Position numbers and translations under genes: made by a program. A stretch of 64,000 nt of DNA, from assembly GCA_902826795.1 (NCBI GenBank), contig CADEGD010000001.1, positions 1 through 64,000 on the forward strand. Reading direction: 5' to 3'. The notes under the pieces were generated by a model. The model was not told where the DNA came from. It did no database searches and saw only the letters and a list, made by a program, of their open reading frames with translations. Positions 1 through 7,699 of this stretch are shown piece by piece. Numbering within the stretch: the stretch's first letter is position 1; every line of letters starts with the position of its first letter. Source of the stretch: an uncultured Acidobacteriota bacterium (lineage in GTDB: Bacteria; Acidobacteriota; Blastocatellia; Pyrinomonadales; Pyrinomonadaceae).

Positions 1-937
1 CCGGGGCCGGCACGCCGCTGATCTCGAATCGCGCCTGATCGCCGATCACGAACACCTCGCGATGATCGGCCAAGCAGAGCTCGGCGGTCACCGGCACCCG
101 GCCCGCGCCGTCGAGGGATCCCGTCAACGAAGTGCCGAGCGACGAAGCGTGGACCCCGGCCGCCCACAAGACCGTCGCGGCGCGGACGAACTCGTCGCCG
201 GCACGAACGCCGTGCTCGTCGATGTGGGTCACGCGCGTGCTTGTCCACAGCGTCACACCGAGGCGCTCGAGCGTTCGCGCCGCCGCGCTCGAGAGCTCGG
301 GGTCGAACGACGACAGGATCCGCTCGCCGCCCTCAATCAGAATGACGCGAGTGGCCGACGGATCGATACGACGGAAGTCCCGAACCAGCGTATGTCGGCT
401 GAGCTCGCCGAGGGCGCCGGCCAACTCGACGCCGGTTGGTCCCCCGCCGACAACGACGAACGTGAGCAGCTCGCGACGCTTGTCGCGATCGGGCTCGAGC
501 TCCGCGCGTTCGAACGCGGTCAGCACGCGGCGGCGGATCTCGGTGGCTTGCTCGAGGGTTTTGAGGCCCGGCGCGTGGACCTCCCACGCGTCGTTGCCGA
601 AGTAGCTGTGGGTCGCTCCGCAGGCGACGATCAGGTAGTCGTAAGTGACAGTCGAGCCGTCTTCGAGCTTTACGGTCTTGTTCGCGTTATCGAAATCGAT
701 GACCTCACCGAGAAGTACCTCGACATTCTTGGCGTTATGCAGAATTCGGCGAAGCGGCTGAGCGATCTCGCCGGGACTGAGTACGGACGTGGCTACCTGA
801 TAGAGAAGCGGCTGGAATACGTGGTGATTTTTGCGATCGATCAGCGTGACGCTGACCGGCTTGTTCGCCAGCGCCGAAGCCGCCCACAACCCGCCAAATC
901 CGCCGCCGATGATAACTACCCTGGGATCGTTTTCCAT
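1..937 (-). CDS. ndh: Type II NADH dehydrogenase (NDH-2), C-terminus outside window
   Basis: Single-subunit, membrane-associated FAD enzyme expected to pass electrons from NADH to quinone without proton pumping. The first dinucleotide-binding loop (GGGFGG) is at residues 11-16 and a second (GGGPTG, NADH site) at about 164-169, followed by the GD motif of the FAD-binding end (FVIGDQA) near residue 297. About 312 codons are present; the family is usually 400-450, so the missing C-terminus, which holds the membrane-anchoring helices, lies beyond the left edge. The ATG at 935-937 is chosen because GGAGG lies seven bases upstream (945-949) and the nucleotide loop begins within ten residues. Long open frames on the plus strand here are shadows. 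A related disulfide oxidoreductase is less likely because no CxxxxC redox pair is seen after the first loop. Confidence 0.88.
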   Translation of the reverse strand, partial: MENDPRVVIIGGGFGGLWAASALANKPVSVTLIDRKNHHVFQPLLYQVATSVLSPGEIAQPLRRILHNAKNVEVLLGEVIDFDNANKTVKLEDGSTVTYDYLIVACGATHSYFGNDAWEVHAPGLKTLEQATEIRRRVLTAFERAELEPDRDKRRELLTFVVVGGGPTGVELAGALGELSRHTLVRDFRRIDPSATRVILIEGGERILSSFDPELSSAAARTLERLGVTLWTSTRVTHIDEHGVRAGDEFVRAATVLWAAGVHASSLGTSLTGSLDGAGRVPVTAELCLADHREVFVIGDQARFEISGVPAP

Positions 938-991
938 TGGAATACCTCCAATAACCCGTTTTGAAAGAACCCGATATCTCGCACGCACTCG

Positions 992-1543
992 TCAGATACT
1001 ACCAGACAGGCTTTCGAGTTTGCCTGCACGGAATTCGAGATCGGCGACATCAAATCCGCACCTTTGCGTCGAAAAATGGCCATACGAAAGTGACCATTTT
1101 TCTTCATTTCCCCTTCGGGCAATCGTATCTGGGAAACCAACCGACGTCATAAAATCTTTGAGCACAGTGCCATTACAGTCAGGGTAGTGTTCATCACTGG
1201 CCCCGGAGGTAAAGAATGAATTGAATATCCGATCGAAAACGGACTTATTTTGATTGGATATCTCGACTGTGAAGGTCTCACCAGAATCCGTTCTCAGTTT
1301 CAGTTTCGCCCATGGTCGCGAACGCGTTATGGATTCGAGAAACACCTTTGTGTCCGCGGGGAGATGTCCATAGTACGAACAACGGGATTCGCTCGGGGAA
1401 AACACTCCGTCGCCGATGCGAAGCTTGCAGGTTGACTCGGTTGCCAACACGGTCTTAGTCCAATAATCACGGCCCGCTGATTGTCCAATGACGCTGATGG
1501 CCGTGCAAACGGTGAAGGTTAAGATAACGATCAGGCGCAGCAT
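992..1543 (-). CDS. Secreted protein of unknown function
   Basis: I do not recognise a family. The protein has about 183 residues and starts with a typical signal peptide (MLRLIVILTFTVCTAISVIGQ), so it is probably exported. The mature part contains four cysteines and alternating polar and hydrophobic strands. The start at 1541-1543 is preferred over an in-frame start 48 bases upstream because GGAGG stands just before it, inside the last codons of the upstream adenylyltransferase gene. Only one base separates the two genes, so they are probably co-transcribed. Confidence 0.55.
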   Translation of the reverse strand: MLRLIVILTFTVCTAISVIGQSAGRDYWTKTVLATESTCKLRIGDGVFSPSESRCSYYGHLPADTKVFLESITRSRPWAKLKLRTDSGETFTVEISNQNKSVFDRIFNSFFTSGASDEHYPDCNGTVLKDFMTSVGFPDTIARRGNEEKWSLSYGHFSTQRCGFDVADLEFRAGKLESLSGSI

Positions 1544-1544
1544 T

Positions 1545-2570
1545 TCAGCCTCCAATAAATCTCGCATACAGCGATCGAGCCGTAGAAACATCGTCCGTGC
1601 CTTTAATTATCGCACGTCCGTCGGTGAAGACGGTCAGCTCGGTGCCGTTGTGGTTGAAGCGGAGAAGATATTCGTTGACGCGGACATCGCCGAGTGGGGC
1701 GAGTTTTTCGGCGAGGTTTTCTAGATCGATAGTGGTTTTCGGCGGGGCGATCTGGACGGCGTCGCGGCCGCAGAGGACGGCGGCAAACTCCTGCGAGTCT
1801 GCGTCGAGAAAATCGGACTGCCGTTTGCCACATGCGATGCAATCGGGATTCGGCCCAGCAAGTTTGATCTTTCGCCAATCGTTCTGCCAAACGTCGATCT
1901 GCATTAGCGATCGATGAAGCATTTTACGATTTCCGGTGAGAAGTTTGATTGCTTCGGCAACCTGTACGGCGGCGATGCTCGAGATGATCGGCATGATCAC
2001 GCCGGCGGTGTCGCACGTCGGGGCGGAACCGGCGTCAGGCATATCTTCGAACACGCATCGAAGGCACGGAGTCTCACCGGGAATAACGGTCATCGTTGTG
2101 CCGTAGCTCGAAACGGCGGCACCGTAGATCCACGGCGTGTCGTGCTTTACGCAGGCGTCGTTGACGAGATAGCGGACCTGGAAATTATCGGTGCCGTCGA
2201 TGACGATGTCGCAGCCGTCGGTGAGCGATTCGATGTTGGAGTTGTTGACGTCCGCGACGTGTTCTTCGACGGTGATCTCGGAATTTATCTCGGCGATGCG
2301 GCGCTTGGCTGCGATCGCTTTCGGCAGTCGGTCGATCGCGTCCTGTTCTTTGTATAAGGTCTGCCGCTGAAGATTTGTGAATTCGACGAAATCGCGATCG
2401 ACGATCCGCAGCGTCCCAACTCCCGCACGCGCGAGCATCTCGGCGTGCGACGCCCCGAGAGCTCCGGCACCGACGAGAAGCACACGCGAATCCATCAGCC
2501 GCTCCTGACCCGCCTTGCCGATCTCGCGGAAGAGAATTTGTCTGCTGTAGCGTTCGTTCACTTCAGACAC
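1545..2570 (-). CDS. ThiF/MoeB/HesA-family E1-like adenylyltransferase
   Basis: Cytosolic enzyme that activates the C-terminal glycine of a small ubiquitin-like sulfur carrier (ThiS or MoaD type) by adenylation. The ATP-binding loop GAGALG is at residues 34-39. The conserved Asp/Asn/Gln/Arg stretch (VDRDFVEFTNLQRQ) follows at about 56-69. Two CxxC pairs near residues 172 (CLRC) and 244 (CIAC) should bind structural zinc. The length of 341 fits MoeB-like proteins with a small C-terminal extension, not a full rhodanese domain. No sulfur-carrier or rhodanese gene is adjacent, so whether it serves thiamine, molybdopterin or cysteine synthesis cannot be decided. Confidence 0.85.
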   Translation of the reverse strand: MSEVNERYSRQILFREIGKAGQERLMDSRVLLVGAGALGASHAEMLARAGVGTLRIVDRDFVEFTNLQRQTLYKEQDAIDRLPKAIAAKRRIAEINSEITVEEHVADVNNSNIESLTDGCDIVIDGTDNFQVRYLVNDACVKHDTPWIYGAAVSSYGTTMTVIPGETPCLRCVFEDMPDAGSAPTCDTAGVIMPIISSIAAVQVAEAIKLLTGNRKMLHRSLMQIDVWQNDWRKIKLAGPNPDCIACGKRQSDFLDADSQEFAAVLCGRDAVQIAPPKTTIDLENLAEKLAPLGDVRVNEYLLRFNHNGTELTVFTDGRAIIKGTDDVSTARSLYARFIGG

Positions 2571-2579
2571 CAGAAACGA

Positions 2580-2903
2580 TCAGGCGATCGAGGCAAGTCC
2601 TTTTCGCTTTACGAGTGATAGGAGTTTGAGCGACGGGCCGGCAGGGCGCTTTTCGCCGCGTTCCCATTGACTCACCGAATCCTTGGTGACGCCGATATAT
2701 CGCGCGAAGACGGTTTGACTAACTTCTTCGCGTTCTCGCAACGCACGGATATCATCGGCGCTGAATTCGTGAATTGGTGTAAGGCATCCCTCATCAAATT
2801 CGCGCATCGTCTGTTTATCGATGACGCCCGCCTTATGCATTCCCGCGGCGGTTTCGTGTATCGCGGCCATTGCTTCGCTCTTATAAGTTTTAGTTTTCGC
2901 CAT
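2580..2903 (-). CDS. XRE-family antitoxin (NadS/HigA-like)
   Basis: DNA-binding antitoxin expected to neutralise the toxin encoded just upstream and to repress the pair. The C-terminal half carries a helix-turn-helix of the XRE type (residues about 55-100, with SQTVFARYIGVTKDSVSQWE as recognition region). The N-terminal half would contact the toxin. The ATG at 2901-2903 gives 107 residues and overlaps the toxin gene by 14 bases, which suits a translationally coupled pair; an in-frame start 33 bases upstream is less likely. The toxin-first gene order is the one used by HigBA-type systems. Confidence 0.8.
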   Translation of the reverse strand: MAKTKTYKSEAMAAIHETAAGMHKAGVIDKQTMREFDEGCLTPIHEFSADDIRALREREEVSQTVFARYIGVTKDSVSQWERGEKRPAGPSLKLLSLVKRKGLASIA

Positions 2904-3273
2904 CAGTTTCAAGCTCCACGTACGTTCCCTCTTCAAGCACCGCCGCTATTTCCTGATCGGTCATTCTCAGAGTTATTTTAGCCAATTTCTTGAAATAGCT
3001 TTCTTCATCCTTACTAATACTGTCCTGATCCTTCTTAGAGAATCCGTACACAAAGAATGCCTTGTTACCTTTCAGGTATAAAATGATCGAACGATAACCG
3101 CCCGACTTTCCTCCACCCGTTCGAGCGATCCTTTGCTTGATCACGCCACCGCCATAGTTGGCATCGATCCTCCCTAATTCAGCATCGGTAACGGCTGTCA
3201 ACAACTGCGTATCCTCGATTCTCTCTTTCTTGACAAACTTGACGAACCACTTGTTTTTGAAAATTCGAATCAT
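2890..3273 (-). CDS. RelE/HigB-like type II toxin
   Basis: Small basic protein (127 residues) resembling the RelE/HigB family, which cuts mRNA on the ribosome. Features that fit are the central basic block rich in Arg and Lys around residues 47-60 (KQRIARTGGGKSGGYRSIIL), the strand KAFFVYGFSKKD, and the Lys-rich C-terminal helix. It is the promoter-proximal gene of a two-gene unit with the XRE antitoxin. The 83-base gap upstream (3274-3356) is AT-rich and contains a GTACTTAGTAC palindrome that could be the antitoxin's operator. Confidence 0.75.
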   Translation of the reverse strand: MIRIFKNKWFVKFVKKERIEDTQLLTAVTDAELGRIDANYGGGVIKQRIARTGGGKSGGYRSIILYLKGNKAFFVYGFSKKDQDSISKDEESYFKKLAKITLRMTDQEIAAVLEEGTYVELETDGEN

Positions 3274-3303
3274 CCGGCTCGATCCCTTCGAAACTTTTTA
3301 AGT

Positions 3304-3322
3304 GTAGTACTTAGTACGACAC
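3304..3322. promoter_or_regulatory. Possible operator of the RelE/XRE pair
   Basis: The short AT-rich stretch upstream of the toxin start contains AGTACTTAGTACGACACT, in which GTACTTAGTAC is a near-perfect palindrome. XRE antitoxins repress their own promoters through such sites. The assignment rests on position and symmetry only. Confidence 0.3.
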
Positions 3323-3356
3323 TAATCAAGTAATAGTAGAATGTTTGTCTTCGTTT

Positions 3357-4076
3357 CTAGTCAAACAACCTTGAAAGCAGGCTGCCGAGGCTTCCAGATC
3401 TTTCTTCATCAAATTTCATGTTTCCACTGCGGCGGGACATCATTTCGAGTCGGCGTTGTTCGTCGCGGAGGCGGGAGCGTTCGTCGGCCATTGAGATCTT
3501 TTCTTTTTCGCGGGCTCGGCCGAGGCCGCCTTTGTCGATGAACTCGATGATCTTCGGCAGTTCGCCCGCGTCGAACCAGACGCCGTGCTGTTTGCACATA
3601 TCAATAATGATGCCGGACGAGCGGGCGAAATTGCTGCGGTTCATTAGCTGCGTGCAGTCAGGGCAGGGGACGTATGAGATGGTCGGCGGATCGGGATTCT
3701 CGTGGCGATAACTTCCTGCGAATCCGAGTACTGAAGTCTGTTTCTCATGATCGGCGCAGAGATTTTCAAACGCGTCCGCTGCCGACCAAAACCCACCGCA
3801 TCGCTCGCATTCGCGGATCTGCACTGCATCGATCTTAAGCGATTGAAGCTTCACCTTACATCGGGGACAATCGCCGGCGTTTGCGTCGTCAAGCAGCTCG
3901 GCCGCATATGCGGAGGCTCCGCAATGCTCGCAGAATTTGCTGCCGAGAAACATCATGCCCATGCATTTTGCGCAGCCAACGGTCTTTAGCCGCGACGAGC
4001 AGAATTGGCAGTTTGTCCGGTCGCTCATCACGGCTCCCCCGCAGTTGGGGCAATTGAGTGCTTTGGGTTGGCTCAT
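3357..4076 (-). CDS. Multi-zinc-ribbon protein (zf-TFIIB-like)
   Basis: Protein of 239 residues with at least five CxxC-type zinc-binding knuckles. These include CPNCGG (9-14), CQFC (23-26), CAKC (35-38), CEHCG (49-53) and CPRC/CERCGG (about 70 and 95-100), then CPDC and a C/H pair (CKQHGVWFDAGE) near 160. The CxxHGxWxDxGE signature is typical of the zf-TFIIB domain of unknown role. The C-terminal 60 residues are charged and probably helical. Its ATG overlaps the stop of aroDE (ATGA at 4073-4076), so it is translationally coupled to a shikimate enzyme with no obvious functional link. Confidence 0.75.
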   Translation of the reverse strand: MSQPKALNCPNCGGAVMSDRTNCQFCSSRLKTVGCAKCMGMMFLGSKFCEHCGASAYAAELLDDANAGDCPRCKVKLQSLKIDAVQIRECERCGGFWSAADAFENLCADHEKQTSVLGFAGSYRHENPDPPTISYVPCPDCTQLMNRSNFARSSGIIIDMCKQHGVWFDAGELPKIIEFIDKGGLGRAREKEKISMADERSRLRDEQRRLEMMSRRSGNMKFDEERSGSLGSLLSRLFD

Positions 4077-5575
4077 AGATTTAGCTTCTTTTTGACGGCT
4101 GCGGTCATTGCGTCGAGGGGTGCTTCGTTGCCGGTCCAGATGCGGAACTGCTCGGCACCTTGCCCGATCAGCATTTCCAATCCCCCGAGCGTCTTCACGC
4201 CTGCTTGTTTTGCTTCGTTGATAAGCTTGGTCTCGATCGGATTGTAGACAAGATCGTAGACGAGCTTTACGCCCGCGAGTTTATCGGCTGTGGCAATCGT
4301 CTTGTCTTCGGTGTCGCCTTTTGTGCCGAGCGGAGTGCAGTTGACGACGATGTCGAAGCCGTGAAAATTGTGGGGCAGGGTTTCGGTTCGAATGTCGAAG
4401 TTCTCTGCGAGGACTTCAGCTTTCTTTATATCTCTTGCGAATACGGTAACTTCGGCACCTTCTTTCGTCAGCGAATAAACGCATGCTCTTGCGGCTCCGC
4501 CGGCTCCGACAACCGCGCCCTTCGATCCGCTGAGATCGCCGTATCTATCCTTCAGCGGATTGATGAACCCCGCGGCGTCGGTGTTGTAGCCGAAAAGTTT
4601 TCCGCCCTCGATCTTCACCGTATTCACGGCGCCGATCATCTTCGCAGTCTCATCGATCTCGTCTAGATGGGCAATTATTGCCTGTTTGTGCGGATTCGTT
4701 ACCGCGAATCCGGCGAAGTTGAGGTCGACCTCGTGAGTCTCGGGACGCACCATTCGTTTGATGAACGCGTCGAGGTCTTCGACTTGGAGCGGGACGAAAA
4801 CGCGATCTTCGCCTGTGGCCTTGAACGCGGCGTTGTGCATCCACGGCGAGATTGAGTAGCTCGTATCACCGGCGACAATTCCGTGGACTTTCGTTTCCCG
4901 ACTAAGTTCTTTTACTCGGAAAACGTCTAGCAGGTCAGCCGCCGTGGTTTGTCCCGGAGCGGTCGAGTCGGCCTCGTCGAGGGCGGCGTAGGTCATGAAC
5001 GCGCCGTGAGCCGGGCCAAGGATTCGGGTCCATTTGCCCGCCTCGCCCATCGCGATCGGCATGACGTATCTTTCTTCTTTTTCCGCAGTGCCAAGAAGCT
5101 TCCACGCGGGGATCGCACCAGTTATGTCGTTGGCGGCCGCGGCTATCTTTACGACTCCTTCACCAAGATCGGCGAGGTCGAAAAAAGTGGGACGCAAGTC
5201 GCTCGGCGGATCATTGAAAAAGTGAGCTGAACGGATGACTTTTGACTCATCGAAGCGAAGAGGGAAATTAATGTCGGCTTCGAGGTCGATCAATATGTCG
5301 CGGCCGGCGAGCGACGCCAAAGCTTTCTGCCAGAACATGAGTCGCGCGTTCAACGGAAGAACGCGCATTCCGCCCTGCTCGCTTGGACGATAGGTTAGGA
5401 GATAAGTCTTGTCGATCTCGGGAAGATCTGCGATAGCTGGCTCGATCTGGTCGGGGTTCAGGCAGTCGAAGCGTAGTTCGATCACGTCGGCTAGAGATTC
5501 GGCACGAGCGATCCTTGCGAACAGCTCGTCAGCGGTCCTTGAGCAAATTGAGATACATATTTTTCCGTTATTCAT
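4073..5575 (-). CDS. aroDE: Bifunctional 3-dehydroquinate dehydratase / shikimate dehydrogenase
   Basis: Fusion carrying out two consecutive steps of the shikimate pathway: dehydration of 3-dehydroquinate, then NADPH reduction of 3-dehydroshikimate. Residues 1 to about 215 are a type I dehydratase, with ADVIELRFD at 30-38 and the Schiff-base lysine in VVKIAAAAND near 170. Residues from about 225 form AroE: SYSISPWMHN (substrate loop), VTNPHKQ with the catalytic Lys, NTDAAGF, and the nucleotide loop GAGGAAR. At 500 residues both domains are complete. The fusion is usual in plants and Chlamydiae and found in some bacteria. A short gap separates it from the TspO-like gene upstream. AroA and AroK lie about 20 kb away in this window. 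Confidence 0.93.
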   Translation of the reverse strand: MNNGKICISICSRTADELFARIARAESLADVIELRFDCLNPDQIEPAIADLPEIDKTYLLTYRPSEQGGMRVLPLNARLMFWQKALASLAGRDILIDLEADINFPLRFDESKVIRSAHFFNDPPSDLRPTFFDLADLGEGVVKIAAAANDITGAIPAWKLLGTAEKEERYVMPIAMGEAGKWTRILGPAHGAFMTYAALDEADSTAPGQTTAADLLDVFRVKELSRETKVHGIVAGDTSYSISPWMHNAAFKATGEDRVFVPLQVEDLDAFIKRMVRPETHEVDLNFAGFAVTNPHKQAIIAHLDEIDETAKMIGAVNTVKIEGGKLFGYNTDAAGFINPLKDRYGDLSGSKGAVVGAGGAARACVYSLTKEGAEVTVFARDIKKAEVLAENFDIRTETLPHNFHGFDIVVNCTPLGTKGDTEDKTIATADKLAGVKLVYDLVYNPIETKLINEAKQAGVKTLGGLEMLIGQGAEQFRIWTGNEAPLDAMTAAVKKKLNL

Positions 5576-5618
5576 CCCTTGTTTACGGAATAAGTGATAA
5601 GGAATAAGTTAAAAGTGA

Positions 5619-6404
5619 TCAGTCGCCGGAACCGGAAGTTCTAGGGTTATCAGTCGAGGGAAGGCTGACGACGAAGCTCAGAGTTGCGATCAGGCAGGCG
5701 ACGGTCCCGACGGCGGCTGCGGCGACGATCAACGTTTGTCCGCTCTGCTTAACTCCGATGGCCGTGAGCGCCCACGCGATCGCAAGCGGGTAAAGATAGT
5801 TGACGAGGCGGGTACGGATCAAGACGCCTAAAGCTGCCGCGAACAATATCAGCCCGACCCCGATCCACGTCCATGCCGACGCCGAGATCGAGACGTTCCA
5901 ATGGACGAGAAGGATGGCAAAATTCACAAGAGTCGCGGCCGTGACCCAGCCGAAGTAAATGCTAAACGGAGCTTTTGCGAACCAATATTCGCCCGGCCCG
6001 TCAGTGCTTTTAAGATTCAGATTGATCAAGAAGAGGCAAACGGCAAGCAGGAATATCAGCACTAAACAGATGGCGATCTGGTCCGAATGCCACATATAGA
6101 TCCAGCCGCAGTTGAGGGCACAGGTCAGCACGAAGAGTGAACGGACATTTCGGAAACGGGCTGCGTTGGCGGGCAGCAGTTGATAGAAGCTGAACGCGAT
6201 CATGCCTAGATAGATCAGGCTCCAGATCGAGAACGCATAGCCGGCGGGAGTTATCGGTGTCGGATATTTATCTGAGATCTCGGCGGGTGTTGCGCCGCCG
6301 ATCCTGCCCATCGCGGCTAGCCAGTTGAAAACGATCGTTCCTATCGTCGCAAGCGGTACCAGATACGAACGAAATTTGTCGCTACTCGAAGCCTGTTCAG
6401 TCAT
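5619..6404 (-). CDS. TspO/MBR-related membrane protein
   Basis: Integral membrane protein of 261 residues with about eight hydrophobic segments. The region PAGYAFSIWSLIYLGMIAFS near residues 52-71 and the later W-rich helices resemble the larger TspO/MBR-like proteins (tryptophan-rich sensory protein relatives). Classical TspO has about 160 residues and five helices, so this is the extended bacterial form. Ligand and role are unknown; family members bind tetrapyrroles or other lipophilic compounds. Confidence 0.65.
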   Translation of the reverse strand: MTEQASSSDKFRSYLVPLATIGTIVFNWLAAMGRIGGATPAEISDKYPTPITPAGYAFSIWSLIYLGMIAFSFYQLLPANAARFRNVRSLFVLTCALNCGWIYMWHSDQIAICLVLIFLLAVCLFLINLNLKSTDGPGEYWFAKAPFSIYFGWVTAATLVNFAILLVHWNVSISASAWTWIGVGLILFAAALGVLIRTRLVNYLYPLAIAWALTAIGVKQSGQTLIVAAAAVGTVACLIATLSFVVSLPSTDNPRTSGSGD

Positions 6405-6636
6405 CTTGACTCGATTCTATCAGCAGAAACGTTGAGTTATTCACCTTTTCGTATGAAAATAACCGAGAACGTAAAGATTTGTAAGCTTCGCGTTCTTCGC
6501 CCTAAGCTTTATAACAACTATTTTGCAGGCGAATGCGTCTTACACAGGTTCGTGGCACCTGGCTTGCCTTGCAGATAACCGGACGCACTTTCCCTCTTCC
6601 CCGAAAGCGTTAGTTTAGGAAGAGAGATAGAAAGCA

Positions 6637-6849
6637 ATGAAGACTTTTAAGCAGATTTTGTTCACTTTGGTGGCCGTCGCGGGGCTTGCGTTCGCGGCGT
6701 TGGCTCAGGATGGAGGCCAACAGCGGCCGCCTAAGCCGAAGCCGGAAATTCCGGCGAAACCTAAGGAAACTCCAAAGCCTAAGGATCCGAAAAAGCCGGG
6801 AATGAGCTATTTCGTCGCGCTTCCACCCGAAAGCGGATACTCGGAATAA
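6637..6849 (+). CDS. Small secreted Pro/Lys-rich protein
   Basis: A 70-residue protein with an N-terminal signal peptide ending at about AALAQ (residue 24), then a low-complexity segment of Pro-Lys repeats (KPKPEIPAKPKETPKPKD), then a short C-terminal tail. It is preceded by an AGGAAGAGAG-type ribosome site and followed at once by a strong terminator, so it is a stand-alone expressed unit. The Pro/Lys stretch could bind anionic envelope polymers, but the family is not recognised. Confidence 0.6.
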   Translation: MKTFKQILFTLVAVAGLAFAALAQDGGQQRPPKPKPEIPAKPKETPKPKDPKKPGMSYFVALPPESGYSE

Positions 6850-6868
6850 ATTTTCCGGTTAAAATTAC

Positions 6869-6904
6869 AAAAGGCATCGCGTTGATTCGCGATGCCTTTT
6901 GTAT
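6869..6904 (+). terminator. Rho-independent terminator of the small secreted gene
   Basis: A perfect 13-bp stem (AAAAGGCATCGCG paired with CGCGATGCCTTTT, loop TTGATT) is followed by TTTTGTATTTT. It lies 20 bases after the stop codon at 6849. The A-rich 5' arm means it may also work for the tRNA transcript coming from the other side. Confidence 0.9.
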
Positions 6905-6912
6905 TTTGAAAC

Positions 6913-6987
6913 TGGTGCCGTCTACAAGATTTGAACTTGTGACCTATCGCGTGTGAAGCGAGTGCTCTACCACTGAGCTAAGACGGC
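6913..6987 (-). tRNA. tRNA-Val (anticodon CAC)
   Basis: The minus strand folds as a cloverleaf. Acceptor arms GCCGTCT and AGACGGC pair perfectly. The D arm is GCTC...GAGC, and the anticodon loop TTCACAC gives CAC, reading GTG valine codons. The T arm is ACAAG-TTCAAAT-CTTGT. The discriminator is A and CCA is encoded (6913-6915). One C-U mismatch sits at the top of the anticodon stem (27-43). Confidence 0.92.
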
Positions 6988-6993
6988 GGCAAA

Positions 6994-7473
6994 TTACATC
7001 GAAGGGTCGTCGGCCTTTGCAGGGCGATTTTCGATAGTAGTCTTGATCGTGCTGATGTTCGAATCGGTATAGAAATGGGTCGTACCCGTGGCCGCGACTC
7101 CATCTGCCACCTGCGGATCGGCATTGATAGAATAGAACGCCGGGGCCGCCGCAGAGCCTTCCTGAACGACCAAAGTGAAGATATAGCCGTTGCTCACGGG
7201 GCGTTCGCCGGCAAACTTCTCATCCAATCCAACAACCCGGATAAGGTCATCGAACTTTCCGAATTGACCCCTATTCTTGGCGGCATACTGAGCCTGAAAG
7301 GTTCTGATCTTATCGAGCTGCTGAGCGGCTGTCGCTTCGTTTCCCGACCGCATCATCTGCTGCCAGCCATAAGCTCCGACGCCGATGAGGAGTCCGATGA
7401 TGGCGATCACGATCATCAACTCGATCAGGTTGAAGCCGCGCTGGTCGCGTAGTGTATTTCTAAAATTCTTCAT
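6994..7473 (-). CDS. Type IV pilin / GspG-like pseudopilin
   Basis: Secreted fibre subunit with a class III prepilin leader. The short basic leader ends in RG, cleaved before FNLIELMIVIAIIGLLIGVG (residues 14-33), which gives the methylated Phe, Glu5 and the hydrophobic assembly helix. The mature part (about 145 residues) contains the AxxQL...FQAQYAAKNRGQFG segment seen in PilA/GspG-like pilins. No disulfide-loop cysteines are visible. It stands alone, convergent with nothing and next to a tRNA; no pilus assembly genes are in the window. Confidence 0.85.
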   Translation of the reverse strand: MKNFRNTLRDQRGFNLIELMIVIAIIGLLIGVGAYGWQQMMRSGNEATAAQQLDKIRTFQAQYAAKNRGQFGKFDDLIRVVGLDEKFAGERPVSNGYIFTLVVQEGSAAAPAFYSINADPQVADGVAATGTTHFYTDSNISTIKTTIENRPAKADDPSM

Positions 7474-7542
7474 AACAACTGCTTGGGCGAACCTCCGAAC
7501 CCGTACACGTGATTATACAACAAGAAGTTTCAAAACTTCGAC

Positions 7543-7627
7543 GGAACGCGAACTTGAGTTCGCTCTATTGATGCGACGTAGAGAGGGCGGGTTGCGTGGA
7601 TGCGTTGCGAACTAAAGTTCGCGGTCC
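7543..7627. repeat. Paired hairpin repeat (GCGAACT family)
   Basis: Two short hairpins share the same 7-bp stem: GCGAACTTGAGTTCGC at 7548-7563 and GCGAACTAAAGTTCGC at 7607-7622. They lie in the non-coding gap between the pilin and moxR promoters. A third near-identical hairpin is found inside the Rad50-like gene at 15927-15942, which marks this as an interspersed palindromic family. Confidence 0.55.
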
Positions 7628-7699
7628 ATTCTACTGCAAATTTATGTATGTGAACCGCATCAATATTCCTGTAAACTATTCGATTGGAGCTTCTTGCCG

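Noticed and set aside
62-964. Long plus-strand frame of 300 codons at the left edge
   Set aside because: It is the antisense of the NADH dehydrogenase, whose conserved nucleotide-binding motifs are on the minus strand; the plus frame has no family and no ribosome site.
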